Origin: Ianthella basta
Taxonomy: Eukaryota; Porifera; Demospongiae; Verongiida; Ianthellidae
Length of the DNA: 64,000 nt
Assembly (NCBI GenBank): GCA_964019415.1
Contig: OZ025884.1
Coordinates: 1,824,001 to 1,888,000 of the forward strand
Direction: 5' to 3'
Shown here: one piece after another, positions 24,214-38,300 of the stretch
Layout: the number at the start of each line of letters is the position of its first letter
How positions within the stretch are numbered: position 1 is the first letter of the stretch
Notes under the pieces: generated by a model
The model's database searches: none
What the model saw: only the letters and a program-made list of their open reading frames with translations
Told to the model about the DNA's origin: nothing
Program-made: the position numbers and the translations under genes

Positions 24214-25040
24214 AGCAAGGTTGCATCTTGTGTGATGGCTGGGTAGACCCCCTCAGTGGAGTGGTCACTCCAAATTCAGCTGTAGTGACATAAACCTATC
24301 ACTCTTTAATAAGAGGAGTGACTGATGACTGCAGGCAAGTTAAATCAATCTAATCCAACCTCTATTATACTCAATTCTTCAATTAACTCCTTCCAAGTCT
24401 GATACACACTCTAATTATCTCTTCACAGTACCTACTACCAGGTGAGGCCACTTTACCAGTGTGCTCCTTCCAACAGTCAATAGCGACTGGCTATAATGCT
24501 GCCAACGTATGTGCAGATACACTCAAATGTGGTAAAATGGTCCACACATGTAGATATCGTATTTGCTTGTGTATAAGTCGCAGCCTAAAAATTGGCATAA
24601 AAATTCAAGTTTCCATAATAGTGTACATACAATAGAGACAGCAAGGTTGCATCTTGTGTGATGGCTGGGCAGACCCCGGCCCTTAGTGGAGTGGTCACTC
24701 CAAATTCAGCTGTAGTGACAAGCCTATCACTCTTTAAAAAGAGGAGTGATTGATGACTGCAGGCAAGTTAAATCAATCTAATCCAACCTCTATTATACTC
24801 AATCATTCAATTAACTCCTTCCAAGTCTGACTGACACACTCTTATCTCTTCACAGTACCTACTACCAGGTGAGGTCACTTTACCAATATGCTCCCTCCGA
24901 CAGTCAATAGTGACCGGCTATAATGCTATCAACGTATGTGCAGATACACTCAAATGTGGTAAAATGGTCCACACATGTAGATACCGTATTTGCTTGTGTA
25001 TAAGTCGCAGCCTAAAATTGGCATAAAAAGTCAAGTTTCC
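24214..25040. repeat. 427 bp tandem duplication
   Basis: GCAAGGTTGCATCTTGTGTG starts at 24214 and again at 24641. The two units align through about 24620 and 25045. The first unit ends inside a copy of the left end of the MITE at 24984, so the duplication happened after the MITE inserted and copied its first 60 bp or so. Confidence 0.85.
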
Positions 25041-25601
25041 ATAATTGCTGGAGTATAGGTTGCACTACTACACTGCTCTAAATATAGCACACCCACATCA
25101 AACAATATGGCTGCAGTAGTAGCTAGTGATGATGAAGAAAGCTTCCAAGTGGAAAGTTCAGTACGGGGGCACCATGTTTTTAAGGCTGTTTGGACTCCTG
25201 TTTATTTTCAAACTGTGGCCAGTGTGCCTTCCTTCCTGGTCATAGTGATCTCATTGTTCCAGCAAGTTTCTTCAACTCGGTCTTTTTCTTGATCCAGTCA
25301 CGCACCAGTTTTTGCTGATTCCTAAATCCTTTCCAGCACTACTATTGCCCAAAGACTCAACAAGCTCAACTGCCTTGAGCTTAGCTAAATCCAGCGATAA
25401 AGCTTCTTCACTTGGCCATAAGGGTCAGTACAAAATTGCTGCTATTCCACGTGACTTGCAATGATGGTCCCGCCTTCTCTACTCCATGTGCACGTGCAAC
25501 GTATACTACGGGAAAATGTCACTTTCGGTGTATAAGTCGCACCCTAGAAAAGACTGCTGAGAATAAGCCTGAAACTGCGACTTATACACAAGCAAGTACG
25601 G
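24984..25601. mobile_element. 618 bp TA-duplicating MITE carrying an ORF remnant
   Basis: The ends CCGTATTTGCTTGTGTATAA and CCGTACTTGCTTGTGTATAA (as reverse complement), then GTCGCAG, are inverted repeats flanked by TA (24982-24983, 25602-25603). Inside, positions 25107-25292 (+) encode a 61-residue fragment with DDEESFQVESSVRGHHVFKA and AVWTP, probably part of a gene captured or left in the element. It is not a complete protein. Confidence 0.8.
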
Positions 25602-26404
25602 TACATACTGCATACCGGGTACATAGATACACACATGTATATACACACATGTACATACACAAATGTGCCATACATTCAATCACACATGTACATACACACA
25701 TGCACATACACATAGTGCACATACAGTACACACACAGTACACACACACATAATATGGAGACCACAGACGGCAGCGTATTGTCATGGCATTAAACATGTCA
25801 GTAAAAGCCAATGGATAGTGTGACTTGAAAAGGAGCGGAGGTAATAGCCTGTATAATAGCATTGTACTGGTATCTGCAGCACATTAACTCACAGTGACAC
25901 ACACACAGCTCAAATCCTTAACTTCATTAGGCTGTGAGCCTATTTAATACAGCATCCACTTTGGAACATGACTTTACTTTGCTTATTAGTCACACATCAC
26001 TGACCTTTCTGTGAAACCACAAGAAATGAATGCCTTCCACAAAATTAGTTACTGAAATAAAATTAACTGTTTGCATGATGTTATACCATGTGTCACCTTA
26101 GTTGCTAGTAGCAACAGTCATCAGTGACGGACCAACTCAGGCAATTAGTATTTCAGTCTCTCTACTCCTCACACAACAAATGCATTCCTTCTGCATTGAC
26201 TCACGACAAGATTACATAAAGATAGAACACAAGTGGTCAATGTTCTATTTACTGCAACTGCAGAAACAACCATTGTCCTGCAGTTCCTGATTGAATTATA
26301 CTTAGACATGTACACCAATAAACGAACAATACTGTTGTAGCTCACATACACCAGCTCATATTTGAATCACTCACTGTGTAGCATAATATCCTTGTTATGC
26401 CCAG

Positions 26405-26480
26405 ACAAGTGCAGCAGGGCGCCGCCATTTTAGATCACGTGATCGGAAGCGCTCGCTTGCGAAAGGGGCGGTGGCCACAA
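26405..26480 (+). promoter_or_regulatory. TATA-less promoter-like cluster upstream of leader copy E
   Basis: Within 70 bp are GCCGCCATTTT (YY1-type), the palindrome ATCACGTGAT (E-box), CGGAAGC (ETS-type) and GGGGCGG (GC box). This combination is typical of animal housekeeping promoters. The conserved leader copy E starts about 110 bp downstream on the plus strand. Assigned from motif content only. Confidence 0.5.
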
Positions 26481-26589
26481 GCCACCAAAATTTATACAGT
26501 TACCTACAGCAAGTAACATGCACTGTAGGTAGAGATAGCAAAACAGAGGAAATTTTGTAAGGCTTGGTAGTCGAATGTGACCTACAACA

Positions 26590-27010
26590 GAATGCGAAAT
26601 CTTTCAAAATCCAGAGCGCTTATTTCAAGGAAGACACAGGCATGACTGTTCCTACTCCCGTGAGTACCTGTCTCACAGCCTGGCTCCGGTAAAGGCGGTG
26701 GTTCTTGCTAAGTGCATGGAGTTGTTTGATGGGGTTACCGGACGAGGCTTACGTAGAGTGTAGCTACATACACTTTGTCCTGTCGGACGAGTAGCAGCTG
26801 GATTTACTAGTACTTATGTGCTATTACTGGTGTTGTGTTAATGCATGTGTGTGTGTCTATGCACTGGGAGACTGTTTGAAGCATATCGCTGTAGTTGAAA
26901 GCGGTCACTTCAGCCGCCGTTGTTGGCAGTATCCTCTAGAGCAGTTCTGTCAGACTGCGCTAAGCAGGCAGTCACCACTCGTTGTATGGTACAGTAATAT
27001 CACCAGGTGT
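26590..27010 (+). repeat. conserved leader segment, copy E
   Basis: It matches copies A to D from 'CAAAATCCAGAGCGCTTA' to CACCAG (27007), but what follows (GTGTAGTTGTGTGG) is unrelated to the cyclophilin intron. It is the only copy not followed by cyclophilin exons. It could be a leader now joined to another transcription unit in 27-31 kb, or a duplication stub. Confidence 0.6.
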
Positions 27011-29214
27011 AGTTGTGTGGTTTGTCTGTCTGTCTGCCTGTCTGTGCGTGTACATGTATGTACGTGTGTGTGTGCGTGCGTGTGTATGCTTCCCATACAT
27101 CCACGCAGTTGGTTGCAAACTGTGATGTTGTCTAATCCTCTCAAAACATGATCTGATCATGTGGTCTTTTGAACATCTCTGCTTCAACTTCCTGTGTGGG
27201 AGCTTGCTCAATTGGCTGTGTACTCCCATTGTGAGCTGTACATGTCGTCCGTTATAGTGGATACAAACTGGAGGGGCAGTGTGTGGTGTGTGTTGTGGGT
27301 CTGTTGGGGTTCCACCCATCTCCTTCCACGTACTGTGGTGATGGAGTGGCAAACTGTCAGTCTCCCTTGAGTCCTCATTTATTAATGCCGAGGTGTGGCC
27401 TGGGAAAGTGATGGAGTGTCATTCGCTTGAGGGGCTTGACTGTATGGGCGAATGGTGAACACTTATAGAGGACCACTTGAGGAAGGTAGTGCGTGTGTTG
27501 GAGTTGTATGGTGTGTGTGTGCGCGCGTGTGTGTGCGTGTGCGCATATGTTTCTCTGCCAGAGCCAAGTTGTATGTCCTGTAACAAGCTGAGGCACTGTC
27601 CCTTCACCACCATCTTAGCTCTACTATCTCTCTGTGAGCACATACCTTGCCATATATCATCCAAGGACAGTTTCTGCCTGTGTGCCAACACATCAAAGGC
27701 TTCTTGTCAGTTAAATTCAAATTCACTAATGGGATGTCTGGTTCTGTTCATTTGTCACACAACTTTGTGGGAAGTGTTCCAGTGTGACAAATGGTTTCCT
27801 GTCTCTCATAGGATGTGCTGAAGTGTTATCTGATTTGGTCAAGTGTGCGTGTGTGCGTGCGTGCATGTGTGTGTGTGTGCGTGCATGTGTGTGGCAGGTG
27901 TTATCCATTGCATCTGTACACACCTCTATTCTCTGTGCGAAAGTGGCCTTTGAATGAATGCAGCTGCATTTGATGCCAACCAAAATGAACTCCAATGTCT
28001 GCGTACTAGATAGTGTTGGAATAACACAAACCCGTCCTTTCCATATGCAGCAAAGCACTCACACTAGCTCTGTCCGTGATCTGTCGATGTATTGCCTTCC
28101 ATTTGTGAGCAAAGATGTCTCATCTGTGGAGTGGGTGGCCATTCTTGACATATGTGTAATATGGGATGTGGTTGTCTACAGTGGGTATGTTGTAGAGTGG
28201 GGCACCTCTCTATACTAGATGTCTTGAGATAGTCTGGGACAGGTCTAAGTGTCCTCATTAGACAGGTGTCCTCATTTCAGAGGTAGTTTGCGCACATCTC
28301 CATGTGATTGGGACTGTAATCCTGAAATTGGGTGTCCTTTTTAAAAGGAGTTCCACTGCATACTACATACAATATTTAATACAGTACATATAGACATACA
28401 TACGTATATTTATATTAATAAGCCTATGGTGGATATTATGTAATACATTTGCATAGCATGTAGTACAATACTGTACCTATGTGTATAAGCATGTGTTTGA
28501 TACCCCATAATACTGTAGGTGTATGTGTGTATGTTATGGTGTGTGTGTGTATGTATGGCATTTGAACTATGAAGGGACACACACTGCCATGCATGGAGCA
28601 GCCCTTGCGGCTGTGTGTGTGGTATCGGGGTCTTCGTAGGCGTCTCCTTGATGTGCCGGTTGGGGTTGAAGTGGTGTTGACGTTTCATTGAGTTTCATTT
28701 TTGTCAAACCCCTCTGTATGGTTGAGATATGAATGTGCGATAGTGGTGTTTTCATAACAGAAGTGGCTGTGGTCAAGGCAGTGGTCTGAGGTCAAGGGAG
28801 TGGCCGAAGGAGTGGTGAAGTTGTGGCACTCACTAAAGCCTTCCAGCACCCCGCGCACGTCTGCCACTTACACGCTTACATTAGCAGTTTCCTGTATATT
28901 CATGTGTCAGGGTTCTGGTGCAAGGAGACCCGGTGATGTGCAAACTCAGCAATTAAGTGAATCCACAGATGAGGCATCTCTCAGAGCAGCCAATACAATG
29001 TTTGGGTCCAAATAGAATGGCTCGTCCCAGGTACTGCGTTGGTCTGGTCCTAAGTGGTTGTTCCCCTGTGGTGTGGTGTATGGTGCGTTCAGATTGGATT
29101 CTTCGGAAGTGAAGCAGGTGGTGACATTGTCGCCATTCCTGTCAGCCAGTGTGTACGTGTGTGTGTGGGTGAGTGGGTATTTGAGTGCACTATAGTTATG
29201 TGAGGGATGGCACT

Positions 29215-29395
29215 GGGCGTGTGTGGGTGTGTGGTGTGAGGGGGCAGTGGGGGTGTGGTGTGAGGGGTAGTGTGGGTGTGGTGTGAGGGGGCAGTGTGGG
29301 TGTGGTGTGAGGGGGCAGTGTGGGTGTGGTGTGAGGGGGCAGTGTGGGTGTGTGATGTGAGGGGGCAGTGGGGGTGTGGTGTGAGGGTAGGTGCA
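29215..29395. repeat. minisatellite, unit about 24 bp (GTGTGAGGGGGCAGTGTGGG)
   Basis: About seven variant units in tandem, G-rich on the plus strand. Confidence 0.85.
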
Positions 29396-30488
29396 TGTGT
29401 TTGTGTCTGTGTTTATGTGTTGGTGTCTGTGTGTGTGCTCACACAGTGTATACGCATTGCAGTGCTGTTAGACTCCAGTGCTGACTACTGCACTTTGTTG
29501 GGCTTCAGTGGTGGATTGTTCACAGAGGGTACATAGATGTAGGGAACCCCTGGAATGACAACTCAACAACTGCAACGTTGTCCACTTCAATTCAAAGGCA
29601 GCATTAGTAGTGCAGTGTGTATACATACCCATGCCATATTTTGTAACCCCCTGTCATGATAAATATGGACGCTCCTGAAATCCCCCCCCCATCAGAATAT
29701 TTCAAAGTATTTGGGCCCTTAGTCCTAATCTTTCAAAATATTTATATTTATACATATTTCAGAAATGGACTCAAGGACTCTTCACAAGTATGCAGTTATC
29801 ATCGTATTAACACGCTGTATAAATGCAGGCTCTCTCTGTGTCCACCATATGGACCTCCTTACCTGTCCAAGACAGCCACCTGTGGGCCAGTTAGAATTGG
29901 CCTTTACAGAGAGATGGCTGCATTGCAGAGGTAGACTGCAATGTTTTAGTGCTATGTTAGTGCTATTTGGGGCTAGGGAGGTTGTTTAGAGAGGTGGCTG
30001 CCTAACGCAGTGACCATCTTAGACAGGTTCCACTGTATTCACTTTCTGTATGCATTAGATGGGGACAGGTTGCACCATGCACCAAGTTTGGTCACATGCG
30101 TTCGGTGTAGAGTCACCCGTGTTGCCAAGCAACATGCAGTCCCCAAACTGGGAGGCTGTTTACAGGACAGTGCTGATGTGTGTGGCAGCACACCTCATGC
30201 AGGATGTGGTGCTGTGTGCACTACTGAATGTGGAACTACACAGTGTGTATATAGCGTATGACATCATACTTATATTATGTTGTCATAGCAACCTCCATAT
30301 TTAGGTAGTCACATGCCATACCTTGGCCTATATGTAAATTGGTTTGTTTAGTCAAGATACCCATAAATGGGCTTCCCGTCAGTGGTGTGTGTTTGTTGTG
30401 GTGAATGGTTTCCATAGCTACAAGAGGATATTGACTGGGAAGGCTTCATAATAGCCTGTTTTCTGCTGTTTTGCAGGAATGTGCACAT

Positions 30489-30509
30489 GAACACGCACAC
30501 ACACACATG

Positions 30510-30546
<37 letters not shown>

Positions 30547-30569
30547 ACACACACACACACGCACACACA
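30489..30569. repeat. (CA)n microsatellite
   Basis: Near-perfect CA dinucleotide array. A (GT)n array at 30809-30862 lies 240 bp away in the opposite sense, so the two could pair. Confidence 0.9.
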
Positions 30570-30806
30570 TGTTTGATCTTTGATTGTGTATGTACACCTA
30601 TTTCCCTATGCTGCAGTGTCCACTACATATATACATCTTTGGAGGTGAAAATTTGGCAAAGAAGGATCTCTTTGGAATATGGTGAGTGTGCAGAACAGGA
30701 GGGTGCATGGGGGGTGAACACCTTGCAGATAGCGAGGAGCTAGACCCAACCTGTCCTATAGGGTGACATTCACAGTTGGGTATTCTGTGTTGAGACCCTA
30801 AGTTAG

Positions 30807-30862
<56 letters not shown>

Positions 30863-30892
30863 GTGCATACAAATGACCACCAGTGCAAGTTA

Positions 30893-31168
30893 CGAGTTGT
30901 CTAGTGGGGATAGGACCGGGCTTGCTCTCAACTCTGTCTTGTCAGCCGAGTACCAGCCGATTAAGTTCTGATTGTGTACTATTACTGGTGTTGTGTTAGT
31001 GCATGTGTGTGTCTGTGCGCTGGGAGACTGTTTGAAGCATATCGCTGTAGTTGAAAGCGGTCACTTCAGCCGCCGTGGTTGGCAGTATCCTCTAGAGCAG
31101 TTCTGTCAGACTGCGCTAAGCAGGCAGTCACCACTCGTTGTATGGTACAGGAATATCACCAGGTGAAG
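30893..31168 (+). repeat. conserved leader segment, copy B (5' truncated)
   Basis: It starts abruptly at GAGTTGTCTAGTGGGGATAG, lacking the first 140 bp present in copies A, C, D and E, and continues into the cyclophilin B intron. This marks the junction between the unit-specific interval and duplication unit 2. Confidence 0.65.
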
Positions 31169-31745
31169 TTTTGACCACTCTGTGATGGGTTTGGGCTGGT
31201 GTGTGTGTTGTGGAGAGAGGGGAGAGGGTAGCTAGCTACATGTGTGAGGTTGTGTCTGTGCATTGACATAATGTGTAGTCGTATTTAGTTGAGTCCCTTC
31301 TGTGTGGTACACACATGCCCTGTCTGGTCCAATTCCTCTCCTTGTAAGAGTTGTGTGTGCACACTGTACAATGCACAGCCCACACACCACACAACACACA
31401 GTGGTCACAGACATATCGGCCTACTCTGGTGTGTGCATGTGGTGACTTGATATCATTGTTGAATGTGCTGTGTAATATTGTGAAGGGTCTTGCAATTGTA
31501 TTGAGAGTCCCCATACTTATTGTAGTGTAGCTCTCCATCATTGTGTCCCTCTCTATAGCTGTGGGTGGCCATGCTGCTGCTGTGTTGGTGGTGACCTTGT
31601 TCAGTGTCTGGTGTGTGCTCAATTCCTCTGTAATTCCTCTTAAGGTATGTGCCCGGGGGCTCTTACTGTGTGTGTTACATATTCTGTGTCAATTGCCAGT
31701 GTTGTGTGTTACACCACACGGTTGTTCCTCCTGGTGTTGTGTTAG

Positions 31746-33169
<1,424 letters not shown>

Positions 33170-33585
33170 CAGCCTCCCACTAGGAGTTGACTCTAGTTCT
33201 GGTAGCATATTCAGTTAATAAATGGACAAACCTAGCTAGGAATAGTAGTGGTGTCATTCTTGTAATGGTACTCTGTATGGAACATGTTGACAGTGACATG
33301 TCAACATCATGGTGACAGTCATGCACGGGAATCGTATAAAATAATTACCTAACAGTAGAACAGGCCACTTCCTCCTTTACCATGACACGTTTGAGCATGC
33401 ACAAGCCATGCATACGTATAATATTATTGAGCCATACGTATATGGCTTTATTGCATGCCTTGTTCGATCAGCCTCGGTCCACATTCACACACCACACATA
33501 CAGCTAGGCTGCTGTGGATCACTTGCAGGCCACACATGCATGGCTTTAAATGTATTTGCCTTATACGTAGTGCAATTGCATGACT

Positions 33586-33664
33586 GTTCACCCTCCCCCT
33601 CCCCTCCCCCTCCCCTCCCCCTCCCCCTCCCCCTCCCCCTCCCCCTACCACTACCCCTCCCCCT
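33586..33664. repeat. (CCCCTCCC)n tract
   Basis: A pyrimidine tract of CCCCTCC and CCCCCT units lies downstream of cyclophilin B. It is shortened at 47071-47091 in unit 3 and absent in unit 1. The surrounding 33170-34113 interval holds no gene and is the convergent 3' space between CypB and NLR2. Confidence 0.8.
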
Positions 33665-34113
33665 ACACACATATACTAGTACACCACACAGTGCCCCATG
33701 GTCTGTACATATAATTCAGCCTTCCAATATTTAATACACGTTGACACACTAGTGTTTGTTGTACAAAACTAGTATAAAAACTAGAGCCAAAATTAATGCT
33801 CAATAATAACTGTCCCTCCATGTGTGTGCCCTCACATCATAGTCAGATACCATTTCATCTCACACCAGTTCCATGCTCCATTCGTCAGATCAATATAGGG
33901 AGTTCTTAAACCAGTTGTCAAAGCAGCTCTAGATCTGATAGCTTCAGATAATTGTTTCCATTCAATTTGGCTACATTGACACTACATCACAACAACAAAT
34001 GTACAACAAATTAACAGTAAAAATGTTCTACATTTCCACACGTAATGATACATGATATGGCAGCTATGGACATGCAGTGACAAAATGGATGATAATGTAT
34101 AGTGACAAAAAGA

Positions 34114-37100
34114 TCACTTAAAAACACTCTTGTCACTGACTTTCACAGTTAGTGTAGTGTTTGTGCACAGTGTTCCTCTCACTGATTCCACTAATTCCTC
34201 TGGTACCCACTCCAGTTCCACTTCTCTGAGTAGTGGGTTCTTACTGAACCCAGTAGCCAGGGCTCTGCTAGCTCTGGCACAGTCACTGTCTGATGCAAAA
34301 TGGCCCTTGACATCCACCTTCACCTTGACTACTTTAGCACAACTGGCTGCCTCCTCCAGCTGTGCCCAGTCCTCTTCACTCAACTCCCACTGTAGGTACA
34401 AAACACAACACAGGGGTACTGAGGTGACACCTTACAAGAACAACAAACACTGCACTATTGCTATGGCTTCAGGGGTAGGTTGCTGATGGACACAAAATGG
34501 TTGTCCAACAGCCACATGAGTAGACTGGCATGCTAGCCCCTCCACCCATGGGAGGAGGGGATAGCTTTACTTGTGCAGAGCTTTTTGCAGGATCTGACTT
34601 TTGGGATTCACCAATTGCACCAATGAAATTGCAGAACACACATAAACTGTGCACGTGATGCATACGAATACACCATGACTGCAAATATATCTACACAGAT
34701 AGCAATATAGCTGGTTGCAACAGAGGGGCTAGTTAAGGTTAGTAGCAAATCAGGGGAAACATTATACCAATCAGTGTTGAGACATTGGGAAATGCTGTTA
34801 CATAACTTGAATGTTTGCTGGGCTGTGTTAACCCGACCCACTCCACACAGAAAAGACAGCCAACTCCCACACTGACGTTAACAAATGGGACAGTGCCATA
34901 TCAAATGGGTGATGGCAATTGGGAATGGGACCTTGATAAGCTCAGATGGGGTGTTAAATTTCACACTGCTGACTAATGGGGCTATGGGGGAGGGGCCTTA
35001 GGAGGGGGCATTGTGGGCTCTTATATAAGAGGCCACTCTACACTGTTCAATATCAGGCACTTTAGGGGGACCTCTTGAGGGGCTCTGCATGGTGGTGTTC
35101 TACATGGACCTCTCTCTATAAGGGGGCTCATTCAGGGAAGTCTGTAGGGGGCTAGTAGTAGGCTACTTCGGGAGTCTCTTTCAGGGGGACCACTTTAGGG
35201 TACAGCATTGGACATAACAATGTGTACTATCGTAGGCCTTCCTGCTGTTAACTGTCTCTTTGCAATAGACATAACAGCTCAACACAGCAAATGTCACTTG
35301 ACCTACTTACAACTACCGACTGACAACCTGGACACTCACAACAGTGACAACACTGTCATGATTAGACATCTACTGAGACCACCTACATCTTGCACTCATT
35401 GGTGACACACAATGACAAAAGTGGTAGGTGCTGCCACTACAGTGACACACAACATGACACAGACACATACTGTAGTAATGTACCAACACCATACAACACA
35501 AACTACTGATACACACAACATGTACACTTGTCACACACAATGACCAATACACACAGAAAATGATGTAAAGTTGTTTGCTGGGCTGTGTTAACCCCGCCCA
35601 CTCCACACAGAAACCACAGCCAACTCTACACTGTTCTCAACAAGTGGGAAAGTGCCATATCAAATGGATGATGGTAATTGGGAATGGAACCTTGAGATGC
35701 TCAGATGAGGTAGCATATTTTACACTGCTGACTAATGGGGCTATGGGGGAGGGGCCTTAGGAGGGCGCATTGCGGAGTGGGGGTTAAAGTGCACACTCCA
35801 GTGATACAGTAGATGGTGAAAGTTTAGAACGTCTATTAATGCATGCACTCATAGCTGTGGTAGCGACCTTTAGTGAGCAAACACACTTTTGAGATGTCCT
35901 CTAACAAACAAATGTGCACGTGTACAAGATGGAGTCTTACTCTTGATGTTGTCCTAGTCAGTTAGCACAAGGTACATGCTAACACAAAGACACCCTTAGA
36001 AGCTAACCAAGCCTAACTTATAGTATAGCTATGCAAACGTTGCACCACTTGTGAACTGAGCTAAAACACACAGCCTCCTGAGAGCTACCGTCCTGCCAGA
36101 ATACCACCTTTACAGTAATACATAGTCTATAGCCAGTGTATAAAATCCACATACACGCCAGTGCCGTGGTATAGCTAATACATAACCTATTTGACACACA
36201 CATGGAGACATAGTACAGTGATTCTGTACTACATCTCCATGTGTGTGTGGCAAATAGTTAACTCACTAGCACTGATGCATAGCAAATAAATAGGTGTACA
36301 CTGTACATACCCAGTATGGGCGCTCCACTGTGACGCTGTCCAGGGAGGAGCCTCTGTGTGACAGTGACTGCAGCACTGAAAGAGGGCTGAGCTGAATAAT
36401 GCAAAGTGTCCTCAACTGTGGCATGGTCTGGACACAAGTGGGCACAGCCAAAGATGTCTCACCACTGAGTGACCAATCTAAGGTAGAGAAACAGAACAAT
36501 CATTGAGATCTGCATGACAGGGCACACAAGATTGAATGGGGTTGACCTTGAGGGGCTTCACAAACAGCAAGGACTGCTACACATTCATTTACACTTGACA
36601 CATGTACACCACTCCATTGAACTCCACTTAGTAGAATGGGGCGATTGGACATTGCTTTGACAAACACTCCATGCATTCCCTCAACATCAAACTGTTGCTA
36701 AGTGACAGTGGTTGCTAAGCGACAGCTGCAGAGCTACTACTGACCATGTCCCCAAATGAGCAACACAGCATACACTGATTGTACACAACCAAAACATTTT
36801 GAGGGTGTAAGGGTGGCAAGGGGAGGGGCAGTGCTTCCAATGTATGTGCATGTATGGGCCCAACCCATACATGTACATACCCCTATGTGGTATAGTATAG
36901 TTAGAGGCATGTAGTGATAGGCTCACCTCCAACATCAAGATCTGTTATAGAACGGTTGTCTTTGACTCCACTTAGTACAGGGAGGAGTAGGGTGCTGAAA
37001 TGATCATACAGCTTAAGTCTCTTCAGCTGACAGTGGGCAACCTTCTTCTCCAACACACTGCAGTCACCCTGCACACATAACATACAGTGACAACAGTGAG

Positions 37101-37518
37101 ACAGATGGAACATTCATACACTCAGGACGTCAAACAGAGCTATAGGTCTAGCGTGGTCACTGACAAATGTCCACAATGTAATGTGAAGCATCTCACACTG
37201 CTTCACACATTTCACCTCAGAGTGGGAGTAAAACGGCACATGTTATGCACTCAAACAACTCAAGTGTAGAAAGTAGCAGCATAAATAGGAGGAAGCCACA
37301 CAGTGGATTCATGTAAACTGGTCCTTCAGAGTCCACACCACATAACTATATACCAGGTGAACATGCACTACTTACTTCAACAGGACTGATGAGGGTGAGA
37401 TCCAACTCCTCCAATGGTCTGTGATCAAAGACCTCAGCCAGTGCCTCTGAGGTGCTTTCGTCCACTCCCAGTCTCAATCTCTTCAGTGACCCAGCAGCCT
37501 TACATAGTGCTCTGGCAT
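34114..37518 (-). pseudogene. NLR2: four LRR exons of a decapitated NLR
   Basis: Exons 37518-37376, 37068-36927, 36477-36311 and 34389-34114 are intact, with splice sites and phases as in NLR1 and NLR3. They encode LKRLRLGVDESTSEALAEVF, LKRLKLYDHFSTLLLPVL, LRTLCIIQLSPLSVL and a last exon from WELSEEDWAQLEEAA to a stop. The leader, CARD, micro-exon and NACHT exons that lie in the next 5 kb in NLR3 are absent. Host sequence stops at 37774 at the end of a transposon. The last exon is longer than in the paralogs by an insertion (KGHFASDSD). Without a NACHT or a start, it cannot make a receptor. It could act as a donor of LRR sequence by gene conversion. Confidence 0.85.
34470..35210. other. intron segment repeated in NLR2 and NLR3
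   Basis: The block from CATGCTAGCCCCTCCACCCA to ACCACTTTAGGG lies in the NLR2 intron before the last exon. It recurs at 49060-49746, and partly at 47900-48735, in NLR3. It has no coding content. The stretch 35210-36310 is likewise intron with no exon seen. Confidence 0.6.
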
Positions 37519-37829
37519 CTACGTCAATAGGGGAAGGGGAACAAGGGAGAATGGAGGAACACAATAGAGACACATCTGACAGCTACACAAAGAGATACAG
37601 AGCCATGTAGTAACTGTTGCCATGAGCAGCAGGTGATCATACAGTCACTTTGTAGTGTACGTATGTACATCACCATAGCAACTGTATGATCACCATTGCC
37701 CATGGGAACAGGTGGGAAATAAACTAATACTGTAGAGTAAGTGCCCATGTCTTAATCATTGACAGCATATGTTATGGGGTGCCGTCTGTACAAATATTAT
37801 GTAAAATGCCGATGTTTCATATATCACAT

Positions 37830-38165
37830 GATGGGATGCACATATCACGTGATATGTTGTACATATCACTCGATATATGCATATATCACATGATATATAC
37901 ACATATCACACAATGTATGCACACATCACATGATATATCCATATATCACACGATATATGGATATATCACACGATATATCCATATATCACACGATATATGG
38001 ATATATCACACGATATATCCATATATCACACGATATATGCATATATCGTGTGATATATGAATATATCACACGATATATGCATATATCACACGATATATGC
38101 ATATATCACTCGATATATCCATATATCACATGATATACCCATATATCACTTGATGTATCCATAGG
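37830..38165. repeat. left subterminal satellite of the transposon, unit about 20 bp
   Basis: About 17 units of ATATATCACACGATATAT with alternating GG, CC or GC joints. Open frames over it (YHTIYGYITRYIHISHD) are by-products of the repeat. Confidence 0.95.
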
Positions 38166-38300
38166 TCATATAATTTAACAAACATGTTTGTGGTCCATGA
38201 TGTCGTACGTGGTCACATGGTCACAATGTGATGTGCATGTGATACACTGCATGATGTAAGTGTATAGATCTAACAACCACATGGTCTTGAGGTTTGCAAG

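Larger units (their letters stand above)
23459..26400. other. rearranged interval upstream of ARL1
   Basis: Its first 430 bp match the sequence upstream of ARL2 and ARL3. Then a block at about 24110-24330 lies in opposite orientation to its counterparts (about 43725-43945 and 61855-62085). A tandem duplication and a MITE follow (separate entries). The shared leader seen upstream of ARL2 and ARL3 is not found here. From 25610 to 26400 there is (CA)-rich sequence and no gene I can support. Confidence 0.5.
9895..30892. repeat. segmental duplication unit 1
   Basis: Order: leader A, CypA (+), NLR1 (-), ARL1 (-), then unit-specific sequence with leader E. Introns and intergenic DNA align closely with unit 3 over most of the length. 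The Roc-COR gene occupies, next to CypA, the divergent place that ARL genes hold elsewhere. Confidence 0.85.
27011..30892. other. unit-specific interval without a recognised gene
   Basis: This lies between leader copies E and B and has no counterpart in the other units. Several stretches look mildly protein-like without a family match: minus 27691-27500 (VLAHRQKLSLDDIWQ, with a donor-like GTATGT), plus 28918-29015 (after a CAG: GARRPGDVQTQQLSESTDE, then a stop), and plus 30059-30304 (NMQSPNWEAVYRTVLMCVAA). No consistent exon chain could be built. Microsatellites fill much of the rest. It may be a decayed or unrecognised gene. Confidence 0.35.

Noticed and set aside
37770-37778. A clear target-site duplication for the 3.4 kb transposon
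   Set aside because: TA (or TTA/TAA) lies at both ends, but the paralogous sequence shows no simple empty site because of the associated deletion, so the duplication length is not established.
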